Origin: Alopecurus myosuroides
Lineage: Eukaryota; Streptophyta; Magnoliopsida; Poales; Poaceae
DNA length: 64,000 bases
NCBI GenBank assembly: GCA_028641055.1
Contig: CM054062.1
Location: forward strand, 174,053,642 to 174,117,641
Direction of reading: 5' to 3'
The first letter of the stretch is position 1. Every line of letters starts with the position of its first letter. The position numbers were made by a program, and so were the translations under genes. A model generated the notes under the pieces. That model searched no databases, had not been told where the DNA came from, and saw only the letters and a program-made list of their open reading frames with translations. Of the stretch, positions 1-10,890 are shown in pieces.

Positions 1-731
1 CATTGTGTTCCTTTGAACATTGGTTACCGATACTTTCCGTTGTCTATTCTGCTAGCCCTATGAATAGTTGTTTCTGTTACGAACCTATCACATGTATCCT
101 TTAACCCTGATATTGCCTCACCTCCATACCTATAACCTTTTGCTTGTTGCCCGTGTCTTACTAGCATGCTTAGGGTTGTTTTGCTCGAGTCTGTTACCCG
201 TTACTTTCTGTTACTATTTCTATTATGTGCTGGGGCTCGAGGTTAAACAATGAATCATGCTAATGTTATGAATCAATAATAATTTGATGATAAGGCACCG
301 GCAGGAGGCCCTGCGTGGTTTTGAGGCCTGCTAGTGTCGACCCTAATTAGGAAAAGGGTCTTGTCTACTGATCCATGATGAGCGCACTAACCGCATGTGG
401 GAAGCGTGTATGGGCGCCCCCCTCAATTTGATTCGATTCGCATCTCGTCCAAATCGCCTCATTTAGTTCGGGTGTTCCATTTGCCGCATGCATGTTTTTG
501 CGAGCCCAGGCCAGGGTGAAAACTTTTGTAGTCGGCATTTAGGGAGACACGTTCTTAGAGTGCTATGAGGGTCCCCTTTTCTTCGTGGGGCTTGATTAGC
601 CGTGCGCTCACTGCACGGGGTTCTTTGGGCTTGATGCGAAGAAGAGTTGAGTTGTGTTGAGTGCCCCGCTTGGTGGGAAAGTCCTTCCCATCTGACGGGT
701 TATTCTTACGTGTACGACCAAATTGGTGCAC

Positions 732-758
732 CCCTGCAGGGTAAATCTTCTCGAGAAG
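732..758. repeat. Paired short palindromes in LTR of I
   Basis: CCCTGCAGGG (732-741) is followed closely by CTTCTCGAGAAG (747-758), both perfect palindromes. The same pair occurs, in mirrored order, in both LTRs of element H and in element F, where the second palindrome differs by a compensating pair of substitutions. Confidence 0.8.
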
Positions 759-1509
759 CCGTGTTTTCCGCGGTTATGGTTAACTTGGTGAAAGTACTGG
801 CTAACAAGTACTCAGGACAACTTAAACCTAATGATTAACAATCTGACTAGTAATAGGCTTAATGACACACAATCTGAACCCTCACTAATCCAACCGTGTG
901 AGTTATCCTCAGATTGCTTCTTTGGATAAGGGGCGAGATTCAGGATGGGTTTGTTTGGAGTTAGCTATAGTTGGTTACGATACGCTATCTTATCCCCCTC
1001 TTTTAGCCGGATGTTGTAGTGAGTCTCTGTAGTTGGTTAGTGCAGCCAGCTGCCGCATCTTTTGTATCCCCTTCCTTCCGTTGAACCCAAAGCATTTGTG
1101 CTTGGTGTTGACGGGTTACACTTTGGTGAACTGTGAGTCTTGCTTGCCAGTACGTTTATGTACTGACCCCTTTGGGGCTGTGGTTTCCGCAGACTACGTT
1201 TCCGAGGATCACCATGGTGGCTACTACGTGGAGTATGACGAGACTGCTGACGAGTAGATAGCGGACCCGGGCAGGATCCGAGACTTCGTGGATGGGCTCC
1301 GTCTTTTCGTTTCCGACCTCTTAGGCCTATTTGGTTCTTGTCTGTACTCAGACATGTTGAATGCTTCCGCTGTGATGTAATGATGAATTGTTGGGACATG
1401 TGTCCTCTGAATGATTGTATTTGCTATCTCTGCTCTAATGAGAGCTATTTGCAACTTATTTCAATCTTTTGTGTCTTAGAGATCTGTTGTGATATCACTT
1501 GTTCAAACG

Positions 1510-1552
1510 CCGTTGACGTACCATGTGTGTATGGTTTGAAGTACGTCAACGG
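1510..1552. repeat. 12-bp inverted repeat with 19-nt loop in LTR of I
   Basis: The arms CCGTTGACGTAC (1510-1521) and GTACGTCAACGG (1541-1552) are perfect inverted copies separated by 19 nt. The same arms occur in both LTRs of H at the same relative place. Each arm contains TGACGT, the core bound by many plant bZIP factors (established knowledge); any use here is inference. Confidence 0.85.
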
Positions 1553-1726
1553 AAGTATCTGGATTTCTACGGGATGGTTTGCGCAGACGATGAATAGTAA
1601 GAGAATGGTTGTCACACGTTTACGTGTTCGCCTGCTTATATTGAGATGCGGGTGCCGGTATGCCCCGTAAGCCATTTATCTACTGTTTAACGGACTGTGA
1701 GTGCCCCTAGAAGTCCGGGTGCGACA

Positions 1727-4286
1727 AGTTTAAGGTCTATGGGACTATCAACCTCAAACTTCGCCGGAAGAGGGAACTTTGGTTTCCCAAAGTTCCCAAA
1801 TCCGAGTCTATAAAGCATTGCCCATCCACATTCTTCTACGTGCAAGATGTGCCCTTCAGGAAGAAGCAATGAGGCTTTTCCCGTTCGTCAACGGTGCGGC
1901 TGCCCCAAAATATAGCTGGAAGGAGGACGTCGGCCGGACGCTTCCACCTAATTTGGAGAAAATCAAGCGGCGGATCACCAAGCTCACAACGTCGGAAACC
2001 AAGCTCAGCGGGGCGGATACAGTCCTTTGTTGGATCCGTCATAGGATCCATCCCCTCGCGTATCGGGAAGTCAAACTGATGTGCGAGTATGTGGGGACAT
2101 CGGATCCTCTTCGTTGCACCCCGCTGCAGCTGGAGTTGTCGGAGCTTAAATCTTCCGTCAACCTCCTTATTAGCGTCCGGGGCCACTACAGTGATCTGGT
2201 GCCCATGTATTCAGCGGGAAATCCGCCACCCGTCGTAAGTGTTTTCCCTTTTCATTTTTTGTCTTTGCGTTTGATTTGGTCATTGGTCGCGATTTAACAT
2301 GCGTTTTGCCAAATTCGTTTTGCAGTTTGCCGAACTTCTAGATGAACAACTTTCCTCTCCAGTGGATCTGGTGGCAAAGAAGAAGCGGAAGGAGAAAGCG
2401 TCGTCCGATGTCCTGGAGCCCCCCAGGGATACCCGCAAACGGTCGCACACCATCCCGAAAGGTGCCCAGGTTATAAACCTAGAAGGGGCCAACGTCGGAT
2501 CTTCTAAGTAAGTTTTGCCTTTTTGAGTGGCCTTTTACTTTTTTGCCATTTGGCTTTTCCTTTATTTTCTTCTTGCTTTCCGTCCGCCTCATATCATCTT
2601 TCCTTTCTTTCTAGGCTTCAGCTCGTTTCTCTGAAAGGGTGGAAGAAGACAGTTTTGAGCCAAAGAAGAAATATTCCGAGCAGGTCCCTGTTGTCCTATA
2701 ACAGGGGCCTTATATCAATCCCACTGAGGCAGAGCCCAGCCAGCCGGAGTGCTCTACTGCAGAGGACTTGGAAAGGGCAGAGGCATCCGTAAAAGTCCCA
2801 CTCGTCAAAACGAGAAGACGACGGGCCGTCCGGCTTCTGGGAAACTTTTACGCCTCAAGATCAAGGAAGAGGTCTTCGATGATAATGACAAGGTCATTCC
2901 GGGATTTGAGCACCTGCTTGTGCCTGCCCCTCTTACGAAGGCCAACAAGGTGCCAGCGAGCTCCTACATCTATCGAGAGGGATTTAAGTTCCGCCCGAAG
3001 GAAGTGATGGACGAGGGGTTTGGCTTCCTGGAAAGCCAGTTCCAGAGCAACAGCAAGGATTTCCTTGAAGTGCTGGGACGTGTCTGTCATATGAACACGT
3101 AATATCCTTATCCCTAGCCCCCGAGTAATTTTTTGATATTTTTCGGATATTTACTCCTAGTTGCTCAAGGATGTTGATTTTTTATTTCTTTTGTTTTTCT
3201 TGCTTTGTGTCCTGGAAGACGACGGAGCAAGCGAACACGAAGGTGTTTTCCGCTTTGAAGGAAAGCGACAAATAGATGCGCGAAATGGTTAGTCTAGTGA
3301 AAGACAAAAACCAGCAATATTCCAATCTTCGGAAGGAGATGGAGAACAATAAAGGTTAGTCTCCCATTCCGTGCTTCCACTTTTGATTATCGCCATTCGG
3401 ATTTTCTTTTAAGTCCGAGTTTTGTCATTCAGTTTCTTTCTGATTCCGAGTTTTTCTTTTTCTTCTCCTGCTTTAGCCATTATTGAGTCTGCTAAGGAGG
3501 CTCTCGCCAGCGCCAGTAATGCCCAAGAGCTGCGCGATGAAAACCTCTATCTTGCGAAAGATTTGGAGAAATCCAATAAGGATCTTTTGGCTTGCCAAAA
3601 ATCCCTTCGCGAGGCGGAGAGCAAGATGGCGGAGCAAGCGTCCCAGGCTGCCAAGGACACGGAGGCCACCACCTGGATTTCCAGAAGAAGTTGGGGGAAG
3701 CCCTAGATGATCTCAAGGTCCTAGACACTTAGATTCTTGGTAAGTTCTCCTTGAAACTTCTTCTTTGTGGCTTTGCTCCTTTTTCCTTTTTGATGTTTTG
3801 GCTAACAACAAGTTTCTTTTTTCCACATAGGAGGAGGATAAGACCAAGTCCAGGATAGATAACATCCAGGATTTTTCCGCGTACCTCGTAGGCATCCAGG
3901 CTTCCGAGCAGAGGTTTTTTTGCCGAGTTTCTCCCTGAGAAACAACTAGAGCGGGTAACAAAGCTTCCGGATCCTCTGGACATCGTCGTTAAGGCGCAGG
4001 ATGGCCTCGTGCGTTGCTCTGCCCGTGGTGGCAAAAAATGGCACTTGACCTTCTTTGCTGCCATTACGTGGACGCCGAATGCTGCCGCTTGGCAACCGAC
4101 GTCCCTGCCTCCCTTTCCTCTAAGAGAGCCGAGGAGTTGTTCGACTCCGTCAAAGGATATGCCACAAAGATTGCCGGAATGGTGTCCATTACGACTTTCT
4201 TCCCGGAAGAGGAAGTTCCAAAAACGCCAGAGGACACGGGCGCGTCCGATGAAGACGGCGATGACGACGAGGATAGCCAGGAGTAG
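1727..4286 (+). pseudogene. Antisense gene of element A (transposase_28-like and coiled-coil protein), decayed
   Basis: This is a degenerate, intron-bearing gene on the strand opposite to A's gag-pol, truncated at its 5' end by LTR I. The first visible exon runs to about 2234 and encodes a block (FFYVQDVPF near 1830, then KIKRRITKL and DTVLCWIRHRIHPL) matching exon 1 of the open copy in element E (52698-53831). A donor GTAAGT follows at 2235 and an acceptor ends at 2325, giving an exon starting FAELLDE that matches E exon 2. The IKEEVFDDN...FLEVLG block (about 2850-3080) matches the rest of E exon 2, 3480-3700 is a coiled coil, and the acidic C terminus (TPEDTGASDEDGDDDEDSQE) ends at 4286. 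At least one in-frame stop near 1870 and several frame changes show it is dead. The N-terminal domain resembles the 'putative gypsy type transposon' family (Pfam Transposase_28) by memory only. Confidence 0.7.
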
Positions 4287-4877
4287 GCCTTGCGAGGCAA
4301 AAATAGGATAAAACTTGCATTATCTTATACCTTGAATGCTTTTGTAATGCCAAATATATTTGGTGTTCTCTTAATGATATATGCAAAGTTACGCTTTTGT
4401 CTGACAATTTTTCCTTAGTACTTTATTATACCGCTCTCTACGAATGCTTGCTTCCGCCTTTCGAGTTGTCTGGCAAAGATGGGTTTTAGTTTTTCGGTAT
4501 TGGGCAATCTTGAAAGCCGGAATCATCACACCATGCAATAGGGTAATATACCAATCTGTCTAAACCCGGATTCGCGAGACATTCTTTTAGGGCATTTAAT
4601 TCCTAATCGACAATAGAACGCATTTTTGCAATCATACAAAAATTCTTAAGGGAGAAGAAGAAAACTTAAGCATTAAGACGTTTTTAGGCGAAGGGGATAT
4701 CATATTTTTTAATTACGAGCACGCATGCAAAATTCGTGTTAACAGTGATATGTATATGAAAAAACTAGGATTGTTAGGAAATAAAGAGGATTGAGGTTCA
4801 TGTACAAGCATCAATTTGGCGAAAACTCCAGCTATTTTATTTCATGATCACAAATGGTATTTACAAGAGAATTTTGA
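4287..4877. other. Convergent 3' spacer of element A
   Basis: This AT-rich stretch lies between the stop of the plus-strand antisense gene and the stop of the minus-strand pol. It would hold the 3' ends of two convergent transcripts. I see no conserved frame or repeat in it. The corresponding spacer of E (55466-56061) has a similar length. Confidence 0.6.
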
Positions 4878-6444
4878 CTAAGAATAGAAGAGACGTAACT
4901 GTCGGATGCTCCAGGGTCTTTTTGTCTCCTCTAATTCGTCATCTAGATGTATCTTTCTTTTGCGACCTTTTTCTATATTTCAGATGTCTACCAGGTAATA
5001 CGATCCATTCTTCATAGCTTTGCTAATAACGGATGGTCCTTCTCAAACTGGGGCTAGTTTGTGCTTCTTTTGCTATACCAACCTTAACACGAAAGCGTAT
5101 GCCCGAAAGGTTCGTCATTTTACTTTGCAGCTGTGATATCTTCACGGATTTTGCTCATAAATGACAGATTTTTGTAGCATGTTTTATCTTTACTCTTCTA
5201 GGAGATCTAACGCGTTCTGACACGCTTCTTCTGCATCTTATTCCACGTACGCTTGCACTCAATGAGAGTCATGCAGGATATCTGTAGGTAATACTGCTTC
5301 TGCCTCATATACTAAGAAAAATGGCTTCTGGTCTATTGATCAGTTTGGCGTTGTTCTTATGCTCTATAAGACAGATGGCAGTTCTTCTACCCATGATCCA
5401 GCTACTCTGTGCAGGGGCGCTTCTAGCCTTGGCTTTATGCCTTGGAGAATGGAGTTGTTCATTCGCTCTACTTGTCCATTTTACTGTGGATGTGCGACGG
5501 ATGCTAAATCTAGTCGGATTCCGCCACCTTCATAGTACTTGTCTAGCTCACCTACGACAAATTTTGTTCCATTGTCCATGATTATGTTGTGTTGGATGCT
5601 GAATCTCATGACTATGTCAACGACAAAGTTTCTGGCTCTTACCCCGTCTAGCTTTTTTATGGGTTTGGCTTCCACCCACTTGGTGTATTTGTCCACCGCT
5701 ACTAGGAGATGTGTTAGCCCTCCTCTTTCCGTCTTGAATGGACCCATCATATCTAGCCTCCAGAGCCCGTAGGGCTAGGTTATGGGTATGGTTTTTAAGG
5801 CTTGTCGGCAAATTTGTCTGTTTGGCGAATAGCTGGCATCCTAGACAACGTTTTACTAGATCTTTAACGTCCTTCTTTGCGGCGAGCCAAAAGTATCTGA
5901 GGCGAAAAACTTTCTGCACCATGCTTTTGGAATGAGCGTGATGCCCACAGTCCCCTCTATGTATTTATTCAAGGATTTCTTTTCCTTCATCTGGGTTGAC
6001 GCATCGCAAAAATACTGATGTACTTCTTTTGTGTAGTTTTCCGTCGATGACGCAACATACTTCGCAACGTCAGACTAGCTGTCTTTGTTCAACTTCCGTG
6101 CTGCCATCCGGGAATTTCTGATTTACTAAGAATTCCAAGTATGGCTTTGTCCAATCCGGAATTACGGTGATGATGGCCATTGATGATGATACCAATGGGT
6201 AGTCCACGTCGTTGCCTTTGATGGATGGTGCTCTTAGGTGCTCCAGGAAGATGTTAGCGGGTAGCTCCTTGCGTTCGGATCCCATCCTTCCCAAGGCGTT
6301 CGCGGGCCAATTTTCTTCGCGCTTGATATGCTTGACCTCGAACCAGAGAAAGCAAATGGAGAATTCATCCACACCGTCCTTCTGTATTCTTCCATAATGG
6401 GGCTTTGGGCATCCCATGTTTTGTCTAACTAGTGTTGCGCTAAG
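4878..6444 (-). pseudogene. Element A pol, C-terminal part: second RNase H end and integrase
   Basis: The minus strand encodes the end of the second RNase H (VDEFSICFLWFEVKHIKREENW, 6300-6380), the linker, a zinc-binding region and the integrase core (DKYTKWVEAKPIKKLDGV, then MDNG for the second catalytic Asp, then LDLASVAHPQ) near 5480-5720. A stop at about 5475-5480 replaces the expected SNGQVER motif with the catalytic Glu. The frame is broken repeatedly. The pol stop is the complement of 4878-4880, equivalent to E's stop at 56062. The part upstream continues at 16898 after element G. Confidence 0.8.
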
Positions 6445-7343
6445 TGTCGGAGAGGTTGTTCTATCAATGACAGGGTAGCACTCAAAGGTTCGAACACTAA
6501 GGGCTAACCACTTTCTATCGCACCTCGGATGGCTTCGGGAGGGGAGCTCTCGACGGAGAACAGTGGAGACACAAAGAGTTTTCCCAGATTCAGGCCACCG
6601 TGATGGTGTAAAAGCCTACTTCTTCTTCTCTAATGGATTGCACTGTGGTAGTTATAGTACAAATACGAGCTTGCGCTCGGAACAGACTACTTGGGCTCTA
6701 CGATGGTTCGAGCTCTATGATGGTTTTCGTCTTCTTTTTACAAGGTCTAGTGGGCCCTTCTTATACTGGTGATTGGCCCTCTTTCCGGCTCACTTGGCGG
6801 GAAAGGGATACCACAAGGTGCCAAAGAGTGGAGCGTCCCGTACTGCTGCACCTCATGCGCGGTCCTGGTCGCTGGGGGACAGCTCCACCGTCCATGGCGT
6901 CACAGTTGGTAGCCCGGTGACGCCGACTCCGTCTTGTAGCGCGGACTTGGTATTCTTGCACCAAAGAGGAAAACCTCAGACTGGGCTTTGGGGCGTGAAG
7001 TGGTGCCCCGCGCTTTTTACACGAGAATGGAAACTATGGCCAAAGCCGCTCTGTCCGCTGCGGTGCCTTCGTCATCCGCTCAAAGGCTAGAACGTCACCC
7101 TCACATGGGCTGTCTCCAATGGGTGAGGTTCCTTCCGGGAGGGTGCGCGGGCGGAGTAGAGCTCCTCCTCAACGATACATTGTGGAGTTCACAAAGAAGG
7201 CTCCTCTCTAAGGGGTCATCCTTGGCGAGAAACCGTTTGGGGTTCCCTCCACTCGTGGTAGACTGGTACAGACTCCTTCCATACCTGATGGGCTGGGCTA
7301 GCAGCAGACGGCCCAGGATACCCTGGTATCCATGGGTCCGACA
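6445..7343 (-). repeat. 3' LTR of element G
   Basis: The 899-bp LTR matches 16019-16897. It starts TGTCGGAGAGG and ends GGTCCGACA on the plus strand. Adjacent at 7344 the plus strand reads GTAGCCCCCGGGACCATG, so the minus strand has the polypurine tract CGGGGGCTAC directly before the LTR, which fixes the orientation. Confidence 0.92.
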
Positions 7344-7629
7344 GTAGCCCCCGGGACCATGACGCGCGTGCGTTGAGGAAAGGCGAAACGGCCTGGGACC
7401 TCCAGCTGCGGGGCCAACCTCTCCACGTGGTTGGACGGTTCATGGGAGAACCCACGGTCTTTCCGCGTGGCGGAAATGTTTTGTTGCAATTACTGCTCTG
7501 GCCGGATGGTGCACAGCAGCAAGTGCTTTGGCGTCTGGTCACGTCCCCCCTCGGGACGTGGCCCTTCTGCCTTGGTGCTCGAGCCGGCGGGGAGACTGAA
7601 TGTGCGTGGTGCCGTATCTTCGGCTCAGC

Positions 7630-7636
7630 ATAAATA
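7630..7636 (+). promoter_or_regulatory. TATA box for the antisense B3 gene of G
   Basis: ATAAATA lies about 94 nt upstream of the ATG at 7730, with a pyrimidine-rich leader between them. It is internal to G and on the strand opposite to its gag-pol, so it suggests the antisense gene had its own promoter. Confidence 0.6.
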
Positions 7637-7729
7637 GGAGGGGGCGACCCCCTCTCCCATTCCAACACTGTCTTTGCTCCCTTCTTCTCCCCATTCTCCA
7701 CCTGCAGAGAAATAGAGAGAAAATAGAGC

Positions 7730-9826
7730 ATGGCTCGTGGAGGGCGACGCAGAGGTTCTTCCGTGGGCTCTGATGTTGCTCCCCGACAAAACGCAAGGCT
7801 CGCCGCGGTCGCCGTGGACGAGACGGAGGGGTCCTCTGCGCGGGCTGGAGCGAACGCGTGGAGCCAGCACGGCCGGGGCGGCTGTGCTCCTCGTGGTCGT
7901 GGCGTGATGGGGAACTCCCTTCCCCGCTGGGCAGAGGACACTCGCGTGCAGGAGCACGAGTTCCTGGTGGCCCTGTGCGGTCGCCTCCACAGACGCTTGA
8001 GGCTCCCTGATGTCTTCGTCGGATCTGTCGACCGCAATCCACTCTGTGGATTTTGTCTTTAGGTGGTGGGCTACATCAACGGGCCCTGGTGGGCATTGAT
8101 GTCTACGCACGCTTCTATTCTCCTAAACAATGTTGGGCCTTCAAGTGCAGAGGTTTGTAGAACAGCAGCAAGTTTCCCTTAAGTGGATCACCCAAGGTTT
8201 ATCGAACTCAGGGAGGTAGAGGTCAAAGATATCCCTCTCAAGCAACCCTGCAATTAAGATACAAGAAGTCTCTTGTGTCCCCAACACACCTAATACAATT
8301 TTCAGTTTTATAGGTGCACTAGTTCGGCGAAGAGAGAGTAAAATGCAAGTAATATGGATGATAACATGTGATACTAGCAATCTGAAATAAAAATGGCAGC
8401 AAGCAAACATGTAGCAGAACAGGCGGAAAATGGAGTTTCAATGCTTGGAAATAAGGCCTAGGGATCCTACTTTCACTAGTGGACTCTCTCAACAATGGTC
8501 ACATAATTGAATAACTAAATATATTATCTTCACTATGCTACTCTTAACCACTCTCCGGTCAAATAACAACACCAATCCATGCGTAGGGCTTTAACAACAC
8601 TCCTCAGAGTAAGCACTTTCCCAACTAAGTAATCCCCCATGCTATCACCATGGGACCCAGATGGTTCTACGCAAACACCACAATTTCATAGGGTTATCCA
8701 ACACAAAATATAAATATAATGCTAAACCACACGGTCCATGCATTGTCACCTTTACACCGTGACCAAAGTGTTTACGGAGATCTCATAACAAATAATGAAC
8801 ACTAATCATTGCGTAGGGCCGCAAAAGGCATTCCATAAAGTAAGCATTCCCATGTCTAGTTTACCCCACGCTGTCGCTATGAGCGCCCTAGACGGACTAG
8901 AAAAACACCACAATTTATAGAGGAGACACACACGATGTGCACACTGTCACCTTCACACCGCGGGACAAGGTGACTCCAAAATTCATATTAATAAAGCACT
9001 TGAGTAGCAAAAGATGCAGAGTAACATCTACGAATTAAACTAGATTACAAAGCTCACGATCACATATAGATCATACCATGGGAGAGAGAGAGATGAACCA
9101 CATAGCTACTAGTAGAGACCTTATCCTCGGGGGAGAATTACTCCCTCCTCATCCTAGGAGACAGCAACGGTGATGGAGATGGCGGTGGAGTCGATGGAGA
9201 TGGGTTCCGGGGGCACTTCCCCGTCCCGGAGGGACCCGCGCCACCCCATGGTGTGGCCACCCTTTGGCCCGCCTCTGGGGCTCTTCGGGACTTCTGGAAG
9301 CTTCCGGGACTTCTAAGACTTCTGGCTTTCAAATTTTCCAATTCCGAGAATATTTCCAGAACAACTTTTCTGAAACTAAAAACAGCAGAAAACAGGGAAC
9401 TGGCTCTATGGCATCTTGTTAATAGGTTAGTCCCGGAAAACGTGTAAAAATGCTATAAACAAGGGAGAAAACATGTAGCAATCGGCATGATATCATCATG
9501 GAGCATCAGAAATTATAGATACGTTGGAGACGTATCAGGCATCAATGGAGTTTTTCTCCGCCGGCCACCTGTCTTTGGCTAGGGGGTGGAAGACATTTGC
9601 CCACTCCCAGAGGATGGAGGAGAGCCAGGTCCTCCACTTTTGCTTCGATGGAGTGGACCGCCTCTTCGTGAAGATCTTCGGGCGTCGCGGCGAGCGTGTG
9701 GAGTGATGCATCGAGAGCGGGAGCAGCGATGAGAGTGATGACAATGATGTTGCTGAAGAGGAGGACGAGGAAGATCCCTCGGCTGTCAAGGAGGAGAGCG
9801 ACGAGTTGAACTCAGCGAACGACTGA
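7730..9826 (+). pseudogene. B3-domain protein gene in the antisense slot of element G, interrupted by K
   Basis: The frame starts MARGGRRRG at 7730 and reaches FLVALCGRLHRRLRLPDVF, the first strands of a B3 DNA-binding domain. After a TAG at 8060-8062 it continues in the same frame (VVGYINGPWWA), is cut by element K (8097-9537, TSD GGCAT), and resumes with HLSLARGWKTFAHSQRMEES and DRLFVKIFG. This is the B3 signature L.P..F ... L..GW..F ... G..L.F.Y.G...F.V.IF. A TGA at 9703-9705 is followed in frame by an acidic tail rich in Asp and Glu, ending with TGA at 9824-9826. B3 proteins are plant transcription factors; here the gene lies between pol and the 3' LTR, antisense to pol. The two stops and the insertion show this copy is dead. 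The alternative that the TAG region is a small intron cannot be excluded. Confidence 0.7.
8097..9537 (-). mobile_element. Element K: TGAT...ATCA LTR-like (solo LTR) element
   Basis: This 1441-bp element is flanked by perfect duplications GGCAT (8092-8096 and 9538-9542). Read on the minus strand it begins TGATACGTCTCCAACGTATC and ends GTAGACATCA. It is related to element J (20035-21630), which shares the first 150 nt or so (CGGGACTAACCTATT..CAAGATGCCA..GAGCCAGTTCCCTGTTTTCTG). The TG...CA ends and 5-bp duplication fit a solo LTR; no internal domain, PBS or coding sequence is visible. It splits the B3 gene of G. Confidence 0.85.
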
Positions 9827-10890
9827 GGGCCTTTGGGTGCCTTCTTCCAGATGAAAGGCCTGACGATCCTGATCAGTCGTCCTTTGTCTTCACTCCTCCT
9901 CTTCCTCCTTCTCCTCGTCGTATCCATCTCTTCTCCTTGGCCGATCATGTCTCGTAGCTGTGGCGAAGACAAGTTCGGCCGAGGATGTTCGCGGTTTTTC
10001 TCCCTTCGATAGCCGCAAAAGGGGTATAGCTCCTTCCAGGTCCTAACTTTCCATGTACTCGAATCTATCTCATGTATGAAATATGAAGGAAATGTGCTCT
10101 TTTTCCTTTCTTTTTGCGAATGAATTCTTTGGAGAGTCATCGAGGAGTTTAGACTTAGCTCTGGGAGTTTTGGCGGCCTTGGCATGGTGAGTCGCTCACT
10201 GCGAATGAATTCTTTGTTGTTGCCCTTCTCGAGGCATCCTTCCCTTCCTTGTGGAAGTCCCAGCTTGGTTGCTTCGGGAGGCGTGTGTGTGTCTCTGCAG
10301 TGAGCGAAAGCACGTGTCTGGTACTCTTCTCGTGGATACCTCGAGAGGAAGTCAGCACCAAGGACTTAGATGAGGTTTCGTGCATGGTAGCGACCCGCTT
10401 AGACAGAGCTCTACCACTTGGGTTTATTCTGATTGGGTCTCACCCGTGCACGGGTACCGATCCTAGCCCCCTCTTGCGAGGTGTCCTCAAGAAGTAGTAA
10501 CAGATGCATGCTCCTGAAGAAAGGAAGAAGGGTTTGTCGAGAGACAAGTATTGTTAGCAAAAAGTATCTTTACTGTTAGGGCGAGGCTCTACATTACATG
10601 CTTGGGGATGTCACGACCCTGCGGTCCCCGAAGAAGCACTTGACGCCCCGTGCGGACACGGGACTCCCATCGTCATGGGGCTGTGACTTGCGCGAGCTCA
10701 CATGCAAAGGTTTGCCATGCGGCTTCCCACTTGTGTGGGTAGAGGCTATCGCGGCCAGGCGCCCGCCTGGTGAGATGCCCCTGAGACCCTCACGGAGAGA
10801 GGTCCTTGCGTCGTTTTTACCGTGGCATCACGGGGTCCCCTCGAGGGTGCGTCACCACGGCCTAGGAGAGGCACGTGGAGCGAGCAAGAG
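9827..10890. other. Convergent 3' spacer of element G
   Basis: This stretch lies between the end of the plus-strand B3 gene and the minus-strand pol stop, and would contain both 3' untranslated regions. I see no conserved frame. A short direct repeat, TGCGAATGAATTCTTTG, occurs near 10115 and again near 10200 with about 70 nt between copies. Confidence 0.55.

Larger units (their letters stand above)
1..1726 (+). mobile_element. Element I: 3' part of a LARD-type LTR, truncated by window edge
   Basis: This stretch is the reverse complement of part of the 4.2-kb LTRs of element H (compare 32771-34490), diverged by scattered substitutions and indels. It ends in GGGTGCGACA at 1726, the same terminus as H. 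No primer-binding site follows at 1727, where the sequence goes straight into the antisense gene of element A, so this is a 3' LTR or a solo LTR rather than a 5' LTR. The expected 5-bp target duplication partner (AGTTT at 1727-1731) lies left of the window. It holds no credible coding sequence; the small frames in it are remnants of LTR reading frames. It is clearly older than H because it carries more differences. Confidence 0.85.

Noticed and set aside
8141..8410. 89-residue minus-strand frame in K
   Set aside because: Lies within a solo LTR, no similarity to any protein family I recognise, and not preserved in relative J.
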